Positions 11,519-22,281 of a stretch of 64,000 bases of DNA are shown piece after piece. The stretch's first letter is position 1; the number at the start of each line of letters is the position of its first letter. The notes below the pieces were generated by a model. That model did not search any database and was not told the origin of the DNA. It was given only the letters and a program-made list of their open reading frames with translations. The stretch spans positions 2,604,001-2,668,000 of the forward strand of contig JAWHQI010000121.1 of assembly GCA_033032865.1 (NCBI GenBank). The letters run 5' to 3'. A program made the translations under genes and the position numbers. This stretch comes from Dactylorhiza incarnata. Taxonomy: Eukaryota > Streptophyta > Magnoliopsida > Asparagales > Orchidaceae.

Positions 11519-12818
11519 TTAAAGCATATCATGAAGTAGAAATTTGTATATTTTATTTTGAACAGATTCTACTTCATGCATTTGATAATACCTAATGAAT
11601 TTGAGATTTAGGTATCCAAAGAGGACCAAGTGGGATGGTTCCTTTGGGTACCCAAATACATCATGTATTCTTTTGGGGAGACAAGAATGAGTGGACCCAT
11701 TCAATTGACTTTAGCGCGTCATTCTTACGTATGAGTCTCCATTCATACCTTAGAAGAACGTTTTTTTTATTTTTCAAATTTCTATAGTCATTTACTTGAA
11801 TGTTTGGATAAAAATGACTTTTGAATTTATTATTTAAGGGAAATTTGTTTGCGTTTAATTTTATGTTGGGAGAGGATTGATATTGTAAATGATAGTGATG
11901 ATAATATTTTGGAATTTCATTTACAATCTTTTGATGTTTTTCGTTTCCTATGTTTGGCTTAGTCAAATTAAGAAAGTTCATATTTAACTTGCTTTTGAAT
12001 TTTTCTTGAGATTGTGACTGTATGTTTTGAGAATTTTTCTTTATGATTTCTTTAAGCAAGTTTATTTTAGTTTCTAATTCATTATTCTTAATTTTGAGAT
12101 TATGTCATGCTTTATTATAAGCAGTTGTGTAATTTTTAAGAGTGGTGACAATAGATTCAATATGAGTTTGATAGTCATTTCTTAATTCCTCAAATGTTTC
12201 ATCCATCTCTTTAATTTCAATTTATAGTTTTTACGCATAGCACAATTGCTTTTTAGAGAAGAGTTTTCTAAGCATAATTTTTCATTTTGTTCTTTTGCAA
12301 AAATAAACTCTTTTTCAAGTTCCTTGTAATTATATTTTAAAGCATTACAAGAGTTACAAGGTGAAGCAATTTTAACTAAAGAGCAAGAGTGAGAACTAAG
12401 TAATTCAAAATTTGATTTTACATTAACATTAGCTTTTAACCTTTTATTTTCTAAACGTAATTCCTTATTAGCAATTTTCAATTTCTTCATTTTACGTTTA
12501 GCAATTTGTAGCATATGAAATGTGTAAACGGAATTTGTCACAAAAAGAGAAGACTTTGATTTCCTTACATTGCTATCAGAAGAGGCAAGATTTGAATAAA
12601 TAGTTCCTTTGACATTCATTTTCAAAAGATAGGATTTCTTCTTCTCTTCCTCTTGATGTGCACTCCATCGATTCATCATGAGAGGAGCATTGTTGACCAT
12701 TTGTGCAAGCTTGTATGTTCTCCACTTCTTGCGTTTGTTCCGTACCTGTGAGCGAAAGATCATATATTTCTTCAAGAAATTTCCATACTTTGTATGCACT
12801 AGAGAAACAATATATCAA
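11519..12818 (-). pseudogene. SIRE-type copia gag and gag-pol junction, decayed
   Basis: Reading leftward from 12818, VWKFLEEIYDLSLTGTEQTQ matches the copia gag block usually seen as VWDxLxxxxEGTxxVK. It is followed by a frame (12182-12799) with a long Lys/Glu-rich coiled coil and CNSCNALKYNYKELE, typical of the extended SIRE gag. Further left, CIWVPKGT and a second WIPK-type motif (near 11650) match the linker before protease in this lineage. Stops and frame changes are frequent. Protease, integrase and RT are not seen, so the element is truncated on its 3' side. Confidence 0.65.
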
Positions 12819-13107
12819 TTTGAAAATTTCTTGAGATAAAGCAAAAAAATATTATTTAAAGCCTTTGCATTTAGGTGACGTTCCATTTTAATTGTTTCGT
12901 CTGCTGGTCTTACAATTGTAATATTTCAGGCTTCGATATCTAAAGTTTTAATAAATTTTTCCATTAAAAATTTCTACCCTTTATAATTTCTCCCTTCGAA
13001 TAAAGGTGGTGCAAGAGATTTTTCTTATTCATAAAAATTTCCTCCACTAATAGAAGCGAGATCATGAGACTTCATTATTCCCGGTTGTTAAGCCGATTTG
13101 GAAAAAA

Positions 13108-13123
13108 CCTCTCTCTGATACCA
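13108..13123 (-). other. Primer binding site of the SIRE-type element
   Basis: On the minus strand TGGTATCAGAGAGAGG follows the LTR end CATCA by two bases. It corresponds to the tRNA-iMet primer site usual for copia SIRE elements. Confidence 0.75.
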
Positions 13124-13839
13124 CTTGATGGATCTTGAGGTGCCCTTAGAGGGGGGGGGGGTGAATAAGAGTTTTAAAACTCTTGTTATTTTTTAAAATA
13201 CTTGAAATGATAAGAGTTTAAACTAACAATAAAACCACACAAAAAGAGGAGATCAAGTAATATAAATGAAAGATATGATTTTATTAACTTGAAAAATAAG
13301 ATTACAAAATTTGATTTCTTTTGACGCTAGAAATCGTAGGCGATAAAGTAAAATATTCTTTTTGTTTTCTATACAAACTTTTCTCACCAAGAACCGGTTG
13401 GCTTTAGCCTATCCTTCCCGGATACGGCCTCAAGCCGCTCTAGCTCTTCTATCCCCAAAAAGGCCTTGAGCACCCCCTAGATCCACTCCCTAGACCCAGT
13501 CGCCAAGACGAGGCAAATTCCTCCCTAAGTCCTACCCAGAGCTAGTCGCCAACACGAGACGAATTTAATTCACGATTATAATCAAAAGGTTACAAATAAA
13601 AAACAAAACACAAATTAAAACTCCCTATGAAGAATTCTGGAGATGGCGAAGGCTCGCTGAATATTCTCAAAGTCGAAGCGTGCGTTCTTCACGTTGAGTA
13701 AGCGTTGATCCGGTCCTCCTTGAATTCTTCTCTCGAATTTGTATGGGAGATGATGGTTTGGAAAATACGGCCCTCTCTGAGTTTCTGTAGTGCTGGAATA
13801 GGGCTTTTTTTCAGTAGTTGGAGAAGACGAAGTCCACCA

Positions 13840-13847
13840 ATTTATAG
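13840..13847 (-). promoter_or_regulatory. TATA box of SIRE-type LTR (minus strand)
   Basis: The minus strand reads CCTATAAATTGG. It is well placed in the LTR, about 0.7 kb from the primer site. J now separates it from the first part of the U3. Confidence 0.5.
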
Positions 13848-13859
13848 GACTAGAGGCTA

Positions 13860-14245
13860 ACGTCCGCGTTAAGGCTAACGCCTGGTGTTGACCCAGTATG
13901 GAATTGTTTTGATGGCTCGGATCTTCAAAATGGGAAGAATATTCTGCACTTTAGAAAACATCCATTTTAGGCAACCCTAACGCTGGCGTTGAAGCTAACG
14001 TAGGCGTTAGGTCAGATCATTCCTAAAGTGCCCCTTCAATCACGGATGCTTTCCTCCTTGCCATAATCATCGAGCGCTAACGCCCCGCGTTAAGACCTAA
14101 CGCCTGGCGTTAGACCTCTTTCATTTTCTTAGAGACAAGCCATCCCGTCGATCATCTCAGCGACAAGCCATCCCGTCGATTGTCTTAGCGGCAAGCCATC
14201 ATGTCGATCGTCAACGCCCAGAGTTCAGTCTTAACGCCTGACGTT
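13860..14245. repeat. Clustered AACGCC...GGCGTT inverted motifs
   Basis: Pairs such as CTAACGCTGGCGTTGAAG, TAACGTAGGCGTTAGGTC, CTAACGCCCCGCGTTAAG and CTAACGCCTGGCGTTAG occur every 20-60 bp in the SIRE-type LTR. Many are short interrupted palindromes. They may be U3 regulatory repeats. Confidence 0.55.
14132..14217 (+). repeat. Three tandem 29-bp repeats
   Basis: The unit GMSACAAGCCATCCCGTCGA plus about nine variable bases occurs three times in a row. It lies inside the SIRE-type LTR just left of element J. Confidence 0.7.
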
Positions 14246-14319
14246 AAACCATAATCATAATTTCTGTTTGTGGGCAGTTCCAGACCAATAATGCAGCAAC
14301 TCATTGTCATGTTAGTTCA

Positions 14320-14420
14320 TGTAACGCCCCCAATATTTCGACTTTATATGTGGGTATTATATGTCGTGGGGTCCCGGCCGGACCCATGTTATATTCTATT
14401 TGCAGATCAGAGATGTTACA
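14320..14420 (+). repeat. Collapsed 5' LTR of element J (101 bp)
   Basis: The first ~25 bp and last ~75 bp match the two ends of the 3' LTR (18774-20966). About 2.1 kb between them is missing, including any promoter. The junction lies near 14346, in TTTATATGTGGGTATTA. Confidence 0.85.
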
Positions 14421-14421
14421 A

Positions 14422-14432
14422 TTGGTATCAGA
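14422..14432 (+). other. Primer binding site of element J
   Basis: TTGGTATCAGA follows the LTR end TTACA after one base, as expected for a tRNA-iMet primer in chromovirus-like gypsy elements. Confidence 0.7.
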
Positions 14433-15862
14433 CTTTAGGTTTCGTTATCCGCTAGTCTTTAGGTTTCGGGACGAACCCTTTTTAACGGGTGGTGAGCACT
14501 TACAGTGCAAGAGCCTAAATGACTAAATTTAAGCAGAATGTCCACTTAGGAATGACCAAAATTGTGGTTTTCATGCACTTTTGGGAATTTAAGCGTCCCC
14601 TGCTTAGTGATTTCCCATATTTATAACTGCTAGATCATGTGTCTCACATGTGTAAGCATTAATAATGACGGGCTAAAGTGCTTTTGGCCTTCATTTCTCC
14701 AAGGATTGCGCTATTGGAAAATGGAAGGAGCAGTTACCTGTAAAGGAATACGAATGCCAGGTGAATCGGCGCTACGATATGGGTGTTTCCATAGCTTAGG
14801 TGTTGACCACCGTAGTATTCTGATAAGTGTTGTGAGTCTTTGTGGCTACCCTTATGTGAACATGACTAGTGGAATGAAAAGTCATGGTCTTTAAGTTGAG
14901 ATTTGTTGTAGTGATTCACCCGATACGGTATTAGATAACTATAGATGACGTCAAACCTTTGGCGACCTATTATCTAGAATCGTTGGATTACATTTATGCC
15001 GTGTGAAGTTAAGTGTGATGTATTGAAAGAGGCATCCAATCATTTGTGTTACCCTACGCTTGATGGTGTGACCTCGATGTGCGCAAGAGAGCGCATAAAT
15101 TCACACTTAAGATTGATGATTAAGTAGTGACACGCTATGTTAATGGCGGTGATGAATTTTGATTCATGAGCAAGGAAGTGTATTGAAAGGATGGGTGGAT
15201 TCCAGTCACGCTCTTTTTGGATAGTTGCGGGATGCTCCCCTCTGTCGCGCTCTTTTAGTTAAATATGAAATCTATTCTTTTGTGCAGAAACATGAGATAG
15301 ACCGTGAGTTTGATTTGAGAGTTCGGACCGGTAAGAGGTTAATTGAAATTGGGAGGTGTGCACTACTAATTTTAGTTTGAGTGCTTTGTGTGCACTATGC
15401 TAGTGTTTGGGAGCCATAGTTTGGCCTTGAGTTTGTAAACTCTATGACTTGGGTCCCAGAGAGTCTGGTGTGGTTGTCCGGACAAGTAAATGCCCAGGTG
15501 TGTTTGCAGGGTTTTGTATACCCTATATTGTGAGTGCCATTAGAGCACTAGGTTTGATTCAAGTCTAATATTCGACTTGATGATCTTACGCCATTGTATT
15601 TTTCCGTATGATGGATTACGTGCGTGGTGACTACCTTTGGTATCGTTTTAGCAGGGCGTGTTGAACCCTGTTGTCGCTAAGGTGTCACTTGTAAAGTCTT
15701 ATCCTAAGACCGTTGTAGCAGCCATACATTGGATGTTGTGACTAAGGACCTGAGTGTTCTTTGCATGCTGATTAGTTGTTTGTATTATATAATGTCGCGT
15801 GTGTTGCTGAGTTCTTCCATCTTTCTACTAGGTGATTTGGTGAAGAGGTTGGTCTCACTCCC
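14433..15862 (+). other. Element J leader, no coding block seen
   Basis: About 1.4 kb between primer site and gag. It contains CCCTCTGTCGCGCTCTTTTA at about 15238, a relative of the 40-bp repeat in the 3' LTR. No protein motif is recognisable in any frame. Confidence 0.5.
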
Positions 15863-16716
15863 TTGCAGGAGACAACTACAACTAGTGAAGATGAAATAGG
15901 AGTGATGGAAGATCAGTATGTCGGTGCGACTGCTGGTGGGACACCCATCCCTGTGGCATCTGCGCCTATGTCTGCTTTTGGAGAAGCAACATACGAGACT
16001 CGTGATTGGGTGACGTACTTCTTTAGTTGCCATCCACCTTTGTTCAACGGTGTCGAGTCGCCCGCTTATGCTCAAAATTGGTTGGAATAGATTACAGATC
16101 TCATTTTGGCCTTAAGAGTCCCGTCGGAGCTGAGGGCCACTCTGATCTTCTTTGCTCTTTTTGGGGAGGCTAAGAGATGGTGACAAGAGGAGTTTCGTGT
16201 ACGCTTTGCTCGACGCCCTTGGTCCCAAATCCCCGTGGAAGAGTTTGCGTCGGCGTTCTGGGAACATTTCGTTCCGACTACTACCTGCCTTATACTACGA
16301 GAAGATTTTCTGATGTTGAGGCAAAAGGAGATGTCTGTGGAGACTTATCTCCAAGAGTTTTGCGATTGAGTCGTTATGCTGAGCATGTCCTGGTGACTGA
16401 TGAGGACAAAGCGCGATATTTTCTTAAAGTCTTGCGCGAGGAGTGGAAGATCAGATTGCGCGCAACAGCATCTATCAGTTTCCCCATTCTGATTCAAGCT
16501 GCCCGCAATTTGGAGCTTGTTTTTCGCTTAGGGCAGAGTGAGTCGGAAGAGGACTTTGAAAGAAATAGATTGCTGGCTGCTGAATCGAAAAGAGCACATG
16601 CCTTTGAAGAACCCAAAGCTGCGAGTTCAAGAGAATCAAGGAAGAGGCAAAAGTCACATATTGTCTGCTTTCTTTGTGGTCGTCAAGGTCACGTTGCGCG
16701 TGGGTGCCGAGCTTAG
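15863..16716 (+). pseudogene. Gypsy gag of element J, broken
   Basis: The reading contains HPPLFNGVESPAYAQNWLE, matching the gag start block PxFxGxxDPxxAxxWL. After an in-frame stop at 16088 it continues as RVPSELRATLIFFALFGEAKRW, then a second stop, then VEEFASAFWEHFVP, and REDFLMLRQKEMSVETYLQEF in a neighbouring frame. It closes with the zinc knuckle CFLCGRQGHVARGC (CX2CX4HX4C intact) at about 16667-16710. The protein would bind and package the element RNA. Two stops and at least one frameshift disable it. Confidence 0.8.
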
Positions 16717-17009
16717 TCCTGAAGAAGCAGTGGTGAGGACATCTTTTGTCCCCTCCTTTCGTGAAAGGTAGCATGCGTTGGAGTTTTGTGTGCGCGTGTA
16801 GTCGCACTTATGAGCAATGTTTTGTTATGTGTCAAGCGTATACCCTCTTTATTTTGGACTTTTGTTGGGGGTTTATCTTTCTTTTGTATGACTTTGAGAG
16901 TCAAGCCCATTTTTTAATGATATGGTAGTTTTTGTACATGGTGCTCGTGAAGCATTAACATGAATGGTGACTATAGCGGACGAGTTGAAATTTAACTGTT
17001 GCGTAACGA

Positions 17010-18225
17010 TGTAGTTGTGACCGCGTATGAGTTGGACCTCGCAACGCATTGATGATGAAAATTGATATCTGTGTTACTTGATAATTAGCACACTCGTAAA
17101 GAGTTTTTAGTCTACCACAAGATAGATTGAAAGTGACTCCTTCAAAGTTGAGTTGTTGGCACGATACTATAATATTTATTTGTCGTGAGTTTAGAGATTG
17201 TTAGTTTGGGAACCTGATCTTTGGACGCGTGTCCAACTTAGTTCGAATCATGAGTAGGTTCACAAACAGTGGAGTTCGTAGTTTTGCTTGGTAGGATTCT
17301 TACGGAGGTTCGTACATGTTTGAACCCAAGTAAACGCCTCATCGAGATTGAAATATCTCGGATAAGGTTCTCTCTTTTGTGTGTGAGTTACAAAAAATTC
17401 GGGTAGTAGTTAATGACTTTGGATTGTGTGAGCATTGTCACTCGTGAAATGTGTATGTGGTGGCACTAGAAAGAGTGCAACATGTAAGTGCTACTCATAA
17501 TTTGCTAGCATGGGTTAAGGCCCGTATCAGTTTGATGATTTGCTTATGTATGAGTTGGATTGGTCGTAATAAATCGTGATGAATGCGAGCATGTTAAGTC
17601 TATTGCTCTACCTATGGAAGAGTCATGCCGAAATATTGACATCTTTCGTTGAAGGTTTTGAGTTGATAAGCAAGAATTGAAATTGTTGGTAGCAAAATGC
17701 GTGTTTATCACGTGCAATGTTTGGATTCGTGCAAGAATCGTGAACTTAGTGTGAAAGATGATTCTAGCGATTTAGTCGTGTTTTCTTATTGCGTGGTTAT
17801 GCAGTGATGACCTTTATGAGTTTGATTTCCTAACATGTTGGTGAATGAAAATTGTTATTTGTGACACTTGGTAAATAACACCCGTGAAGCGTTGCTAGTC
17901 TATCCTATGATGGGTTGAAGGTAATTCGTTCGAAATCGAATTATTGGCACGATAATACGAAAATATATGTCGTGAGTTAGAGATTGATGGTTTGAGGACA
18001 TGATCATTGAAATCATCGTATAGGTGAGCCTATATGGTCGTGATGACCTATGTAGTGAAACCTCTGGAAAGGTTCAATTGTTTGAGCTTGTTGTTTGCGT
18101 TGATTGAAAGTGTAAAGAAAATCCAAGTGAAGGTGCCCTGTTGAGATTGTGATATCTCAGGCATAATTTTCTGTTTTTTTGTATGGCTTACACGAAATGC
18201 GAATGGTAGTGGTGTTGTGTTTTTA
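17010..18225 (+). repeat. Two diverged copies of a ~790-bp unit replacing pol
   Basis: Segments at 17040-17205 and 17830-17985 share TTGGCACGAT, TGTCGTGAGTT and TAGAGATTG. Segments at 17340-17420 and 18135-18210 share GAGATTG-ATATCTC and a GAATGG/GGGTAG tail. The constant offset of about 790 bp implies an old tandem duplication. No RT, RNase H or integrase motif is visible between gag and the 3' LTR. Confidence 0.55.
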
Positions 18226-19043
18226 CGTGTTGAATAGAGATGTTGTTCAAGGTTGATTACCGTTAGTTAAAGGCTTCCGAGACAATTGCGGTCTTGATGT
18301 GTTTGGAGGTGTGAGTGAACTCGTAAAGAATTGGAATCAATGTAGTGATTTGATTCTCCTATGAGAGGTCGAAGTCCCTCATTTTGGGAAGAGTGTGACT
18401 CTTCTTGACGTAATGGATTGACCATGGAGTGACGGAAATGAGAGTTCGTAAGGCTTTGTGGTTATAACCAATATGACGGGTGTATCCTTGTGTTATTGTA
18501 TGTAAAGATTCATTGATGTTTGTATGTTCAAACCTAGGATAATTCCCCGAGCGTTGAAAAGTCGTACGAATGTTATCCGTGACCTCCTAGGGTGGTATCT
18601 CACCGCAGCTAAGATCGCTTGGTTCTCCGCCTGAATGTGTAAATCAGTGTAGCACAACGGAAGTGTGGTGGGTCCATAACCCATAGATCGTTTAGTAATT
18701 TGGTGTTTTGTATTCTTCGCTGCTAAGAACGAATATAAATATCGGGACGAAATTTCTTTAAGGAGGAGAGAATTGTAACGCCCCCAATATTTCGACGTTT
18801 ATCCAATTTGGGGCGTGGTCTGCGATTAGGAGCTTTGGGGGTACAATAGAAAGCTTGGTGTGCGAATAGCTGAGTGGTGTGCTGATAGCAATTTCATTTT
18901 AGGGTTTTAATAAAAACCCCAGCCAACCCCCTCTCTCCTGATCTCCCCTACCCGATCCCTCTCTTCCTCTCGTTCGCACAGGAAGGCCGCCGCCCCCTCT
19001 CTCCCGATCCTTCTCCCTCTCGCCCTCGTCTAGGTCGGCCGAT

Positions 19044-19205
19044 CCCTCTCTTGCTCGCGCGGCTCCAGGAAGGAGGAGGCCGACACCCTCCTCTCCTCCC
19101 TCTCTCTCGTCGGTCAAGAGGAGGCCGACGCCCCCTCTCCCTCTCTTGCTCGCGCGGCTCCAGGAAGGAGGAGGCCGACACTCTCCTCTCCTCCCTTTCT
19201 CTCGC
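19044..19205 (+). repeat. Two copies of a 96-bp GC-rich repeat
   Basis: CTCTTGCTCGCGCGGCTCCA followed by GGAAGGAGGAGGCCGACAC occurs at about 19045 and 19142. It lies in the J 3' LTR leader-like region. Confidence 0.7.
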
Positions 19206-19436
19206 TGTTTTGGCGCTTGACCGAGGATCTAGAGGAGATCTCTTGCGAGAGCCGTGTGTGGCGCCGAGTCGAGGCTAGATCCGAAGTAGGGCAGCGACTA
19301 CCGTCTCTGTGATGCCTCCGCGACGCTCTACAAGGGTAACGATTTCTTCCCCCGGTCTTAGGACCGTCTTTTCTGTATTTCTGTGCTTACATTTGCTAAT
19401 CGTGCAATGAGAGTCCCCTCACGTCGTTTCGGTTGA

Positions 19437-19565
19437 GGACGGGGACTCCGCCAGGGCGTGGGATTGCGACCCCGGCTTATGTTTGTGTGAGCTGCACGTA
19501 GAGTCCCTCTCCCTCTACGCGGTGGAGAGCGGGGACTTCGCCAGGGCGTGGGATTGCGACCCTGG
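19437..19565 (+). repeat. Two copies of a ~91-bp repeat
   Basis: CGCCAGGGCGTGGGATTGCG appears at about 19449 and 19539, each preceded by CGGGGACT and followed by ACC(C)CGG/TGG. Part of the J 3' LTR. Confidence 0.7.
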
Positions 19566-19986
19566 TGTAGTTTTTCTGCTTTTGCTTTGCTTAGGAGGGC
19601 CACCCGCCTCCAATTGGACGCGGTGTGTGTTTCCCTTGGTTCATTGCGAACCCCCGGGTCAATTGTGTCCGTCCCCGACATAAACTGCATTAGTAATCCA
19701 ACGCGCGAGTCTGGATTTAGGCATGCTGTGTGAAGCCTACCCGTGGCGTACTGCCCGGATCGGTGATGTTGTTATGATGTGCATTGCGGTTAGCCTAAAA
19801 TACGCGAACGGAAATGTCCCGTGTTATTCGCCGTAGAGATCATAGGAATTCGTGGGTGTCGTTCGTGAATACCCCGTTCCTAGGCGGGCTTAGGTGGGCC
19901 TGGTAGAATGACGTTCGTGAGGATTGTGCGGAGCGGGTGAGTTTCCCTGTCACGACGTTCCAGGACTGGGAGTGGTGCTATGCTCT

Positions 19987-20250
19987 CTGTCGCGCTCGTT
20001 TAGACAGTGGCAGACTGTGTTTCCTCCTGTCGCGCTCGTTTGGACAGTGGCAGACTGTGTTTCCCCCTGTCGCGCTCATTTGGACAGTGGCAGACTGTGT
20101 TTCCCCCCTGTCGCACTCGTTTTAACAGTGGCGGACTGTGTTTCCCCTTGTCGCGCTCGTTTGGACAGCTGCGGACCATTTCTTCCCGCTGTCGCGCTCG
20201 TTCGGACGGTTGGAGACTGTCTTCTCCTATGTCGCGCTCTGTTAGATAGA
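19987..20250 (+). repeat. Tandem 40-bp repeat, about 6.5 units
   Basis: Units starting CTGTCGCGCTCGTTTGGACA begin at 19987, 20027, 20067, 20108, 20148, 20189 and 20229. The first three are nearly identical and the later ones diverge. The repeats are directly abutting, with no spacers. They lie in the J 3' LTR. Confidence 0.85.
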
Positions 20251-21072
20251 TATGTACTTCGTACCTCGCTACCGCGTTCCGTCGAATCAATGCGTAGCGT
20301 AGCTTGCCTACCTCTACGCTTGAGTGCGAAAGGTCACGCCTCTCGTCTTGAGTACTCGGTTTAGAATGCCTCTGTGGTTTAGGTCGTGTGACCTTGGGAG
20401 TCAACGACGCGTGTGCTTTGCTATGCTATGGGGACCCCCGTGTGTGCCCCTCAGTCCTTTGTTTTGGTGTTTTGGTGTGTGTGCGTACTTGTAGGAGAGC
20501 GATATACTCGCCCCGGAGTCCGCTAGGATGACCGGGGGGAGGAGTCGTTACGTTGTGTTGGTCAGCCCCATGCTGACCTTCGTTACACCGCCTGTTTGTT
20601 CTTGGTTTCAGGTGGCGGAGCTCGCAGTGGTGTGTAGTGGGCCGGAGCCCATGGGTTGCTGAGGAGCTGGCTAGGGTCCTCTCTCTGTTTTGTGGTTTTT
20701 CATGTAGCCCTTTTGGTCTGTCTGTACCTCTTTTGTAATCCATGTAAGGCCTTAAGGACGAGTACCCTGTTTGCTCTCTTCGATCTTTCTAGTTGTGGAT
20801 ATTTGGGCCCTTGTTTTGGGCTTTTTGGTTTAGCTTCCGTTTACTCTGAGTGTTTTAATTAATTTCTTGTATCAATTATTAACGTTCTAGATTTTGTGGG
20901 TATTAAATGTCGTGGGGTCCCGGCCGGACCCATGTTATATTCTATTTGTAGATCAGGGATGTTACAGTTCAAACCTGCATGCTAAAAACACAATGACAAA
21001 CAAGATCAAATACAAGTAGGATTTGTTATTCTCAAATCAAAGGGATGCGGAAAACCATGTTCCAACAATCAC

Positions 21073-22030
21073 CCAAAAGAGATACAGTAACCGCCCTAAC
21101 CAGACCGCACAAGAGGAGATCGCGCGATCACAAGAAGAACCATGCTTGGGACTTAACCAAAAACAGTGACCAGCCAACAGAGGGAGACCGAGCAGACCGC
21201 ACGGTCTCTGCGGTCTGAACTACTTCAGACCACCCAAACCACTTCTAGTCCACTTCAAAAAATTCAACAGCCCGTACTCTCGCCTCTTTTCCGAAAAATC
21301 TCCTTTCGCGACATTCCTTGGGACTCCTTACTCTCGCTGTCACCGCATGTCGTGATTGGGAGTTCCGCTGCCGCCGACCTACTTGGAGTCCTCCGCCGTC
21401 GACGCCCTAGTGGAAATCCTCCACCTCCCTAATCGAAATCTCTGTCGCAGCCCGAACTAGGAGTCAAAATCTCTGCCGCCGCCCGAACTGGGAGCTCCAC
21501 CCGCCGCTTTCACATATTTGTCCGCTCCTCGACGCTACAGTTCCGAAGGTGGGTTGCCCTAGTCCAGATCTCCACCATATTTGTTGATTTCTCTTGGTTT
21601 AGGGATTGTGGAGGGTTGATTTATTTCTTCTTTTTTTATAAAGAAACTGTTTTTTCTCGGTGATTTGTTTATTGATTTCTCCTCCAAAAAACTCAAGTTC
21701 TAACCCTAGCTTTCATGGTAGTTGATTGCAAATGTTGTTGATTTTTTTTGTGGTGGATTGCAATTGTTGTTGAAATTTTTTATAGTGGATTGCATTGCAT
21801 TGCATTGGAATGGAATTATAATGCTTATGATTTGTTTGATATTACAAATTTCTGAGGTTGTTAGCTTGTGATAAAAAAGAGTTCATATATAGGGTTGATA
21901 ACATTTGATGATTCCAAAAATATTTCATTCGTACATTCATACTGATATTATTTGCCAAATAAAATTTGGTTGAATAAGCTCATAATGTAGTAAGAACTGT
22001 ACGATTTGTTGTCAATTCAAAAGGCTGATA
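21073..22030. other. Unassigned; GC-rich then AT-rich
   Basis: 21073-21210 contains several GCGGT/ACCGC motifs like those in copia element G. 21280-21560 is GC-rich and codon-like on the + strand, but no protein family is recognisable. 21560-22030 is T-rich with no coding block. A degraded 5' exon plus intron of a gene or transposon is possible but not supported. Confidence 0.4.
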
Positions 22031-22039
22031 AGATTACCG

Positions 22040-22281
22040 CTCGTGCAAAACCTAGAATAATGCTTGGATGTGATATATGTGGGTTGCCCCTGGAAAATTA
22101 GCATAATAAAGGTGTGGTTAAAAGAAATTTAAGAAAAACAAGGTTAAAGCGTTGTGGATGTCCGTTCTTGTCACTTGATCAGAAAGATGCAAATTTAAAA
22201 GATTGGAAAGTACAAGTTAAATGTGAAACTTATAATCATAATTTTGTACATCTTGAGGCGTATGCCTGTGCTAGAGATTAG
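22040..22281 (+). pseudogene. FAR1/MULE-type zinc-finger domain fragment
   Basis: One frame reads KRCGCPF, then WKVQVKCETYNHNF ending in a stop at 22279. This is the C-C-H-H pattern of the WRKY-GCM1-like DNA-binding domain of FAR1/FHY3 proteins and of Mutator-like transposases. The upstream part RIMLGCDICGLPLEN is followed by a stop at about 22098. No MULE transposase or SWIM domain follows within the next kilobases. It is most likely a dead transposase or FAR1-related remnant. Confidence 0.6.

Larger units (their letters stand above)
14320..20966 (+). mobile_element. Ty3/gypsy element J, non-autonomous, inserted in the SIRE-type LTR
   Basis: Perfect 5-bp target duplications GTTCA flank it at 14315-14319 and 20967-20971. 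Both LTRs start TGTAACGCCCCCAATATTTC and end GATGTTACA. An iMet-type primer site follows the 5' LTR and a purine tract AAGGAGGAGAGAAT precedes the 3' LTR. Between them only a broken gag is recognisable. The pol region is replaced by diverged noncoding repeats. The 5' LTR is 101 bp and the 3' LTR 2193 bp, an extreme asymmetry. Confidence 0.85.
18774..20966 (+). repeat. 3' LTR of element J (2193 bp)
   Basis: Starts TGTAACGCCCCCAATATTTC after the purine tract and ends ATCAGGGATGTTACA before GTTCA. It includes a GC-rich segment (18900-19260) and three sets of tandem repeats. Short open frames here arise from GC-rich repeats and show no protein family. Confidence 0.85.
13126..21067 (-). repeat. 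SIRE-type copia 5' LTR, split by gypsy element J
   Basis: On the minus strand the LTR starts TGTTGGAACATGG (right edge 21067) and ends CTCAAGATCCATCA at 13126. It carries the C-rich run (11 G on the + strand at 13151-13161) common near the end of SIRE LTRs. Removing J and one copy of its 5-bp duplication leaves about 1.29 kb, a normal SIRE LTR size. The LTR has repeated AACGCC/GGCGTT motifs. Flanking 21068-21072 (ATCAC) would be the target duplication, but the other end of the element was not found. Confidence 0.7.

Noticed and set aside
18899..19278. Arg/Gly-rich frames on both strands
   Set aside because: They arise from GC-rich 96-bp repeats inside the J 3' LTR.
19987..20250. CRISPR-like array
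   Set aside because: Units abut without spacers, the first are identical across the full 40 bp, and the setting is a plant LTR.
19924..20404. 146-codon + and 134-codon - repetitive proteins
   Set aside because: They are readings of the 40-bp tandem repeat in the J LTR.
21166..21432. Host gene 5' exon (88 codons)
   Set aside because: The codon composition is suggestive, but there is no recognisable domain, no downstream exon and no clear donor site.
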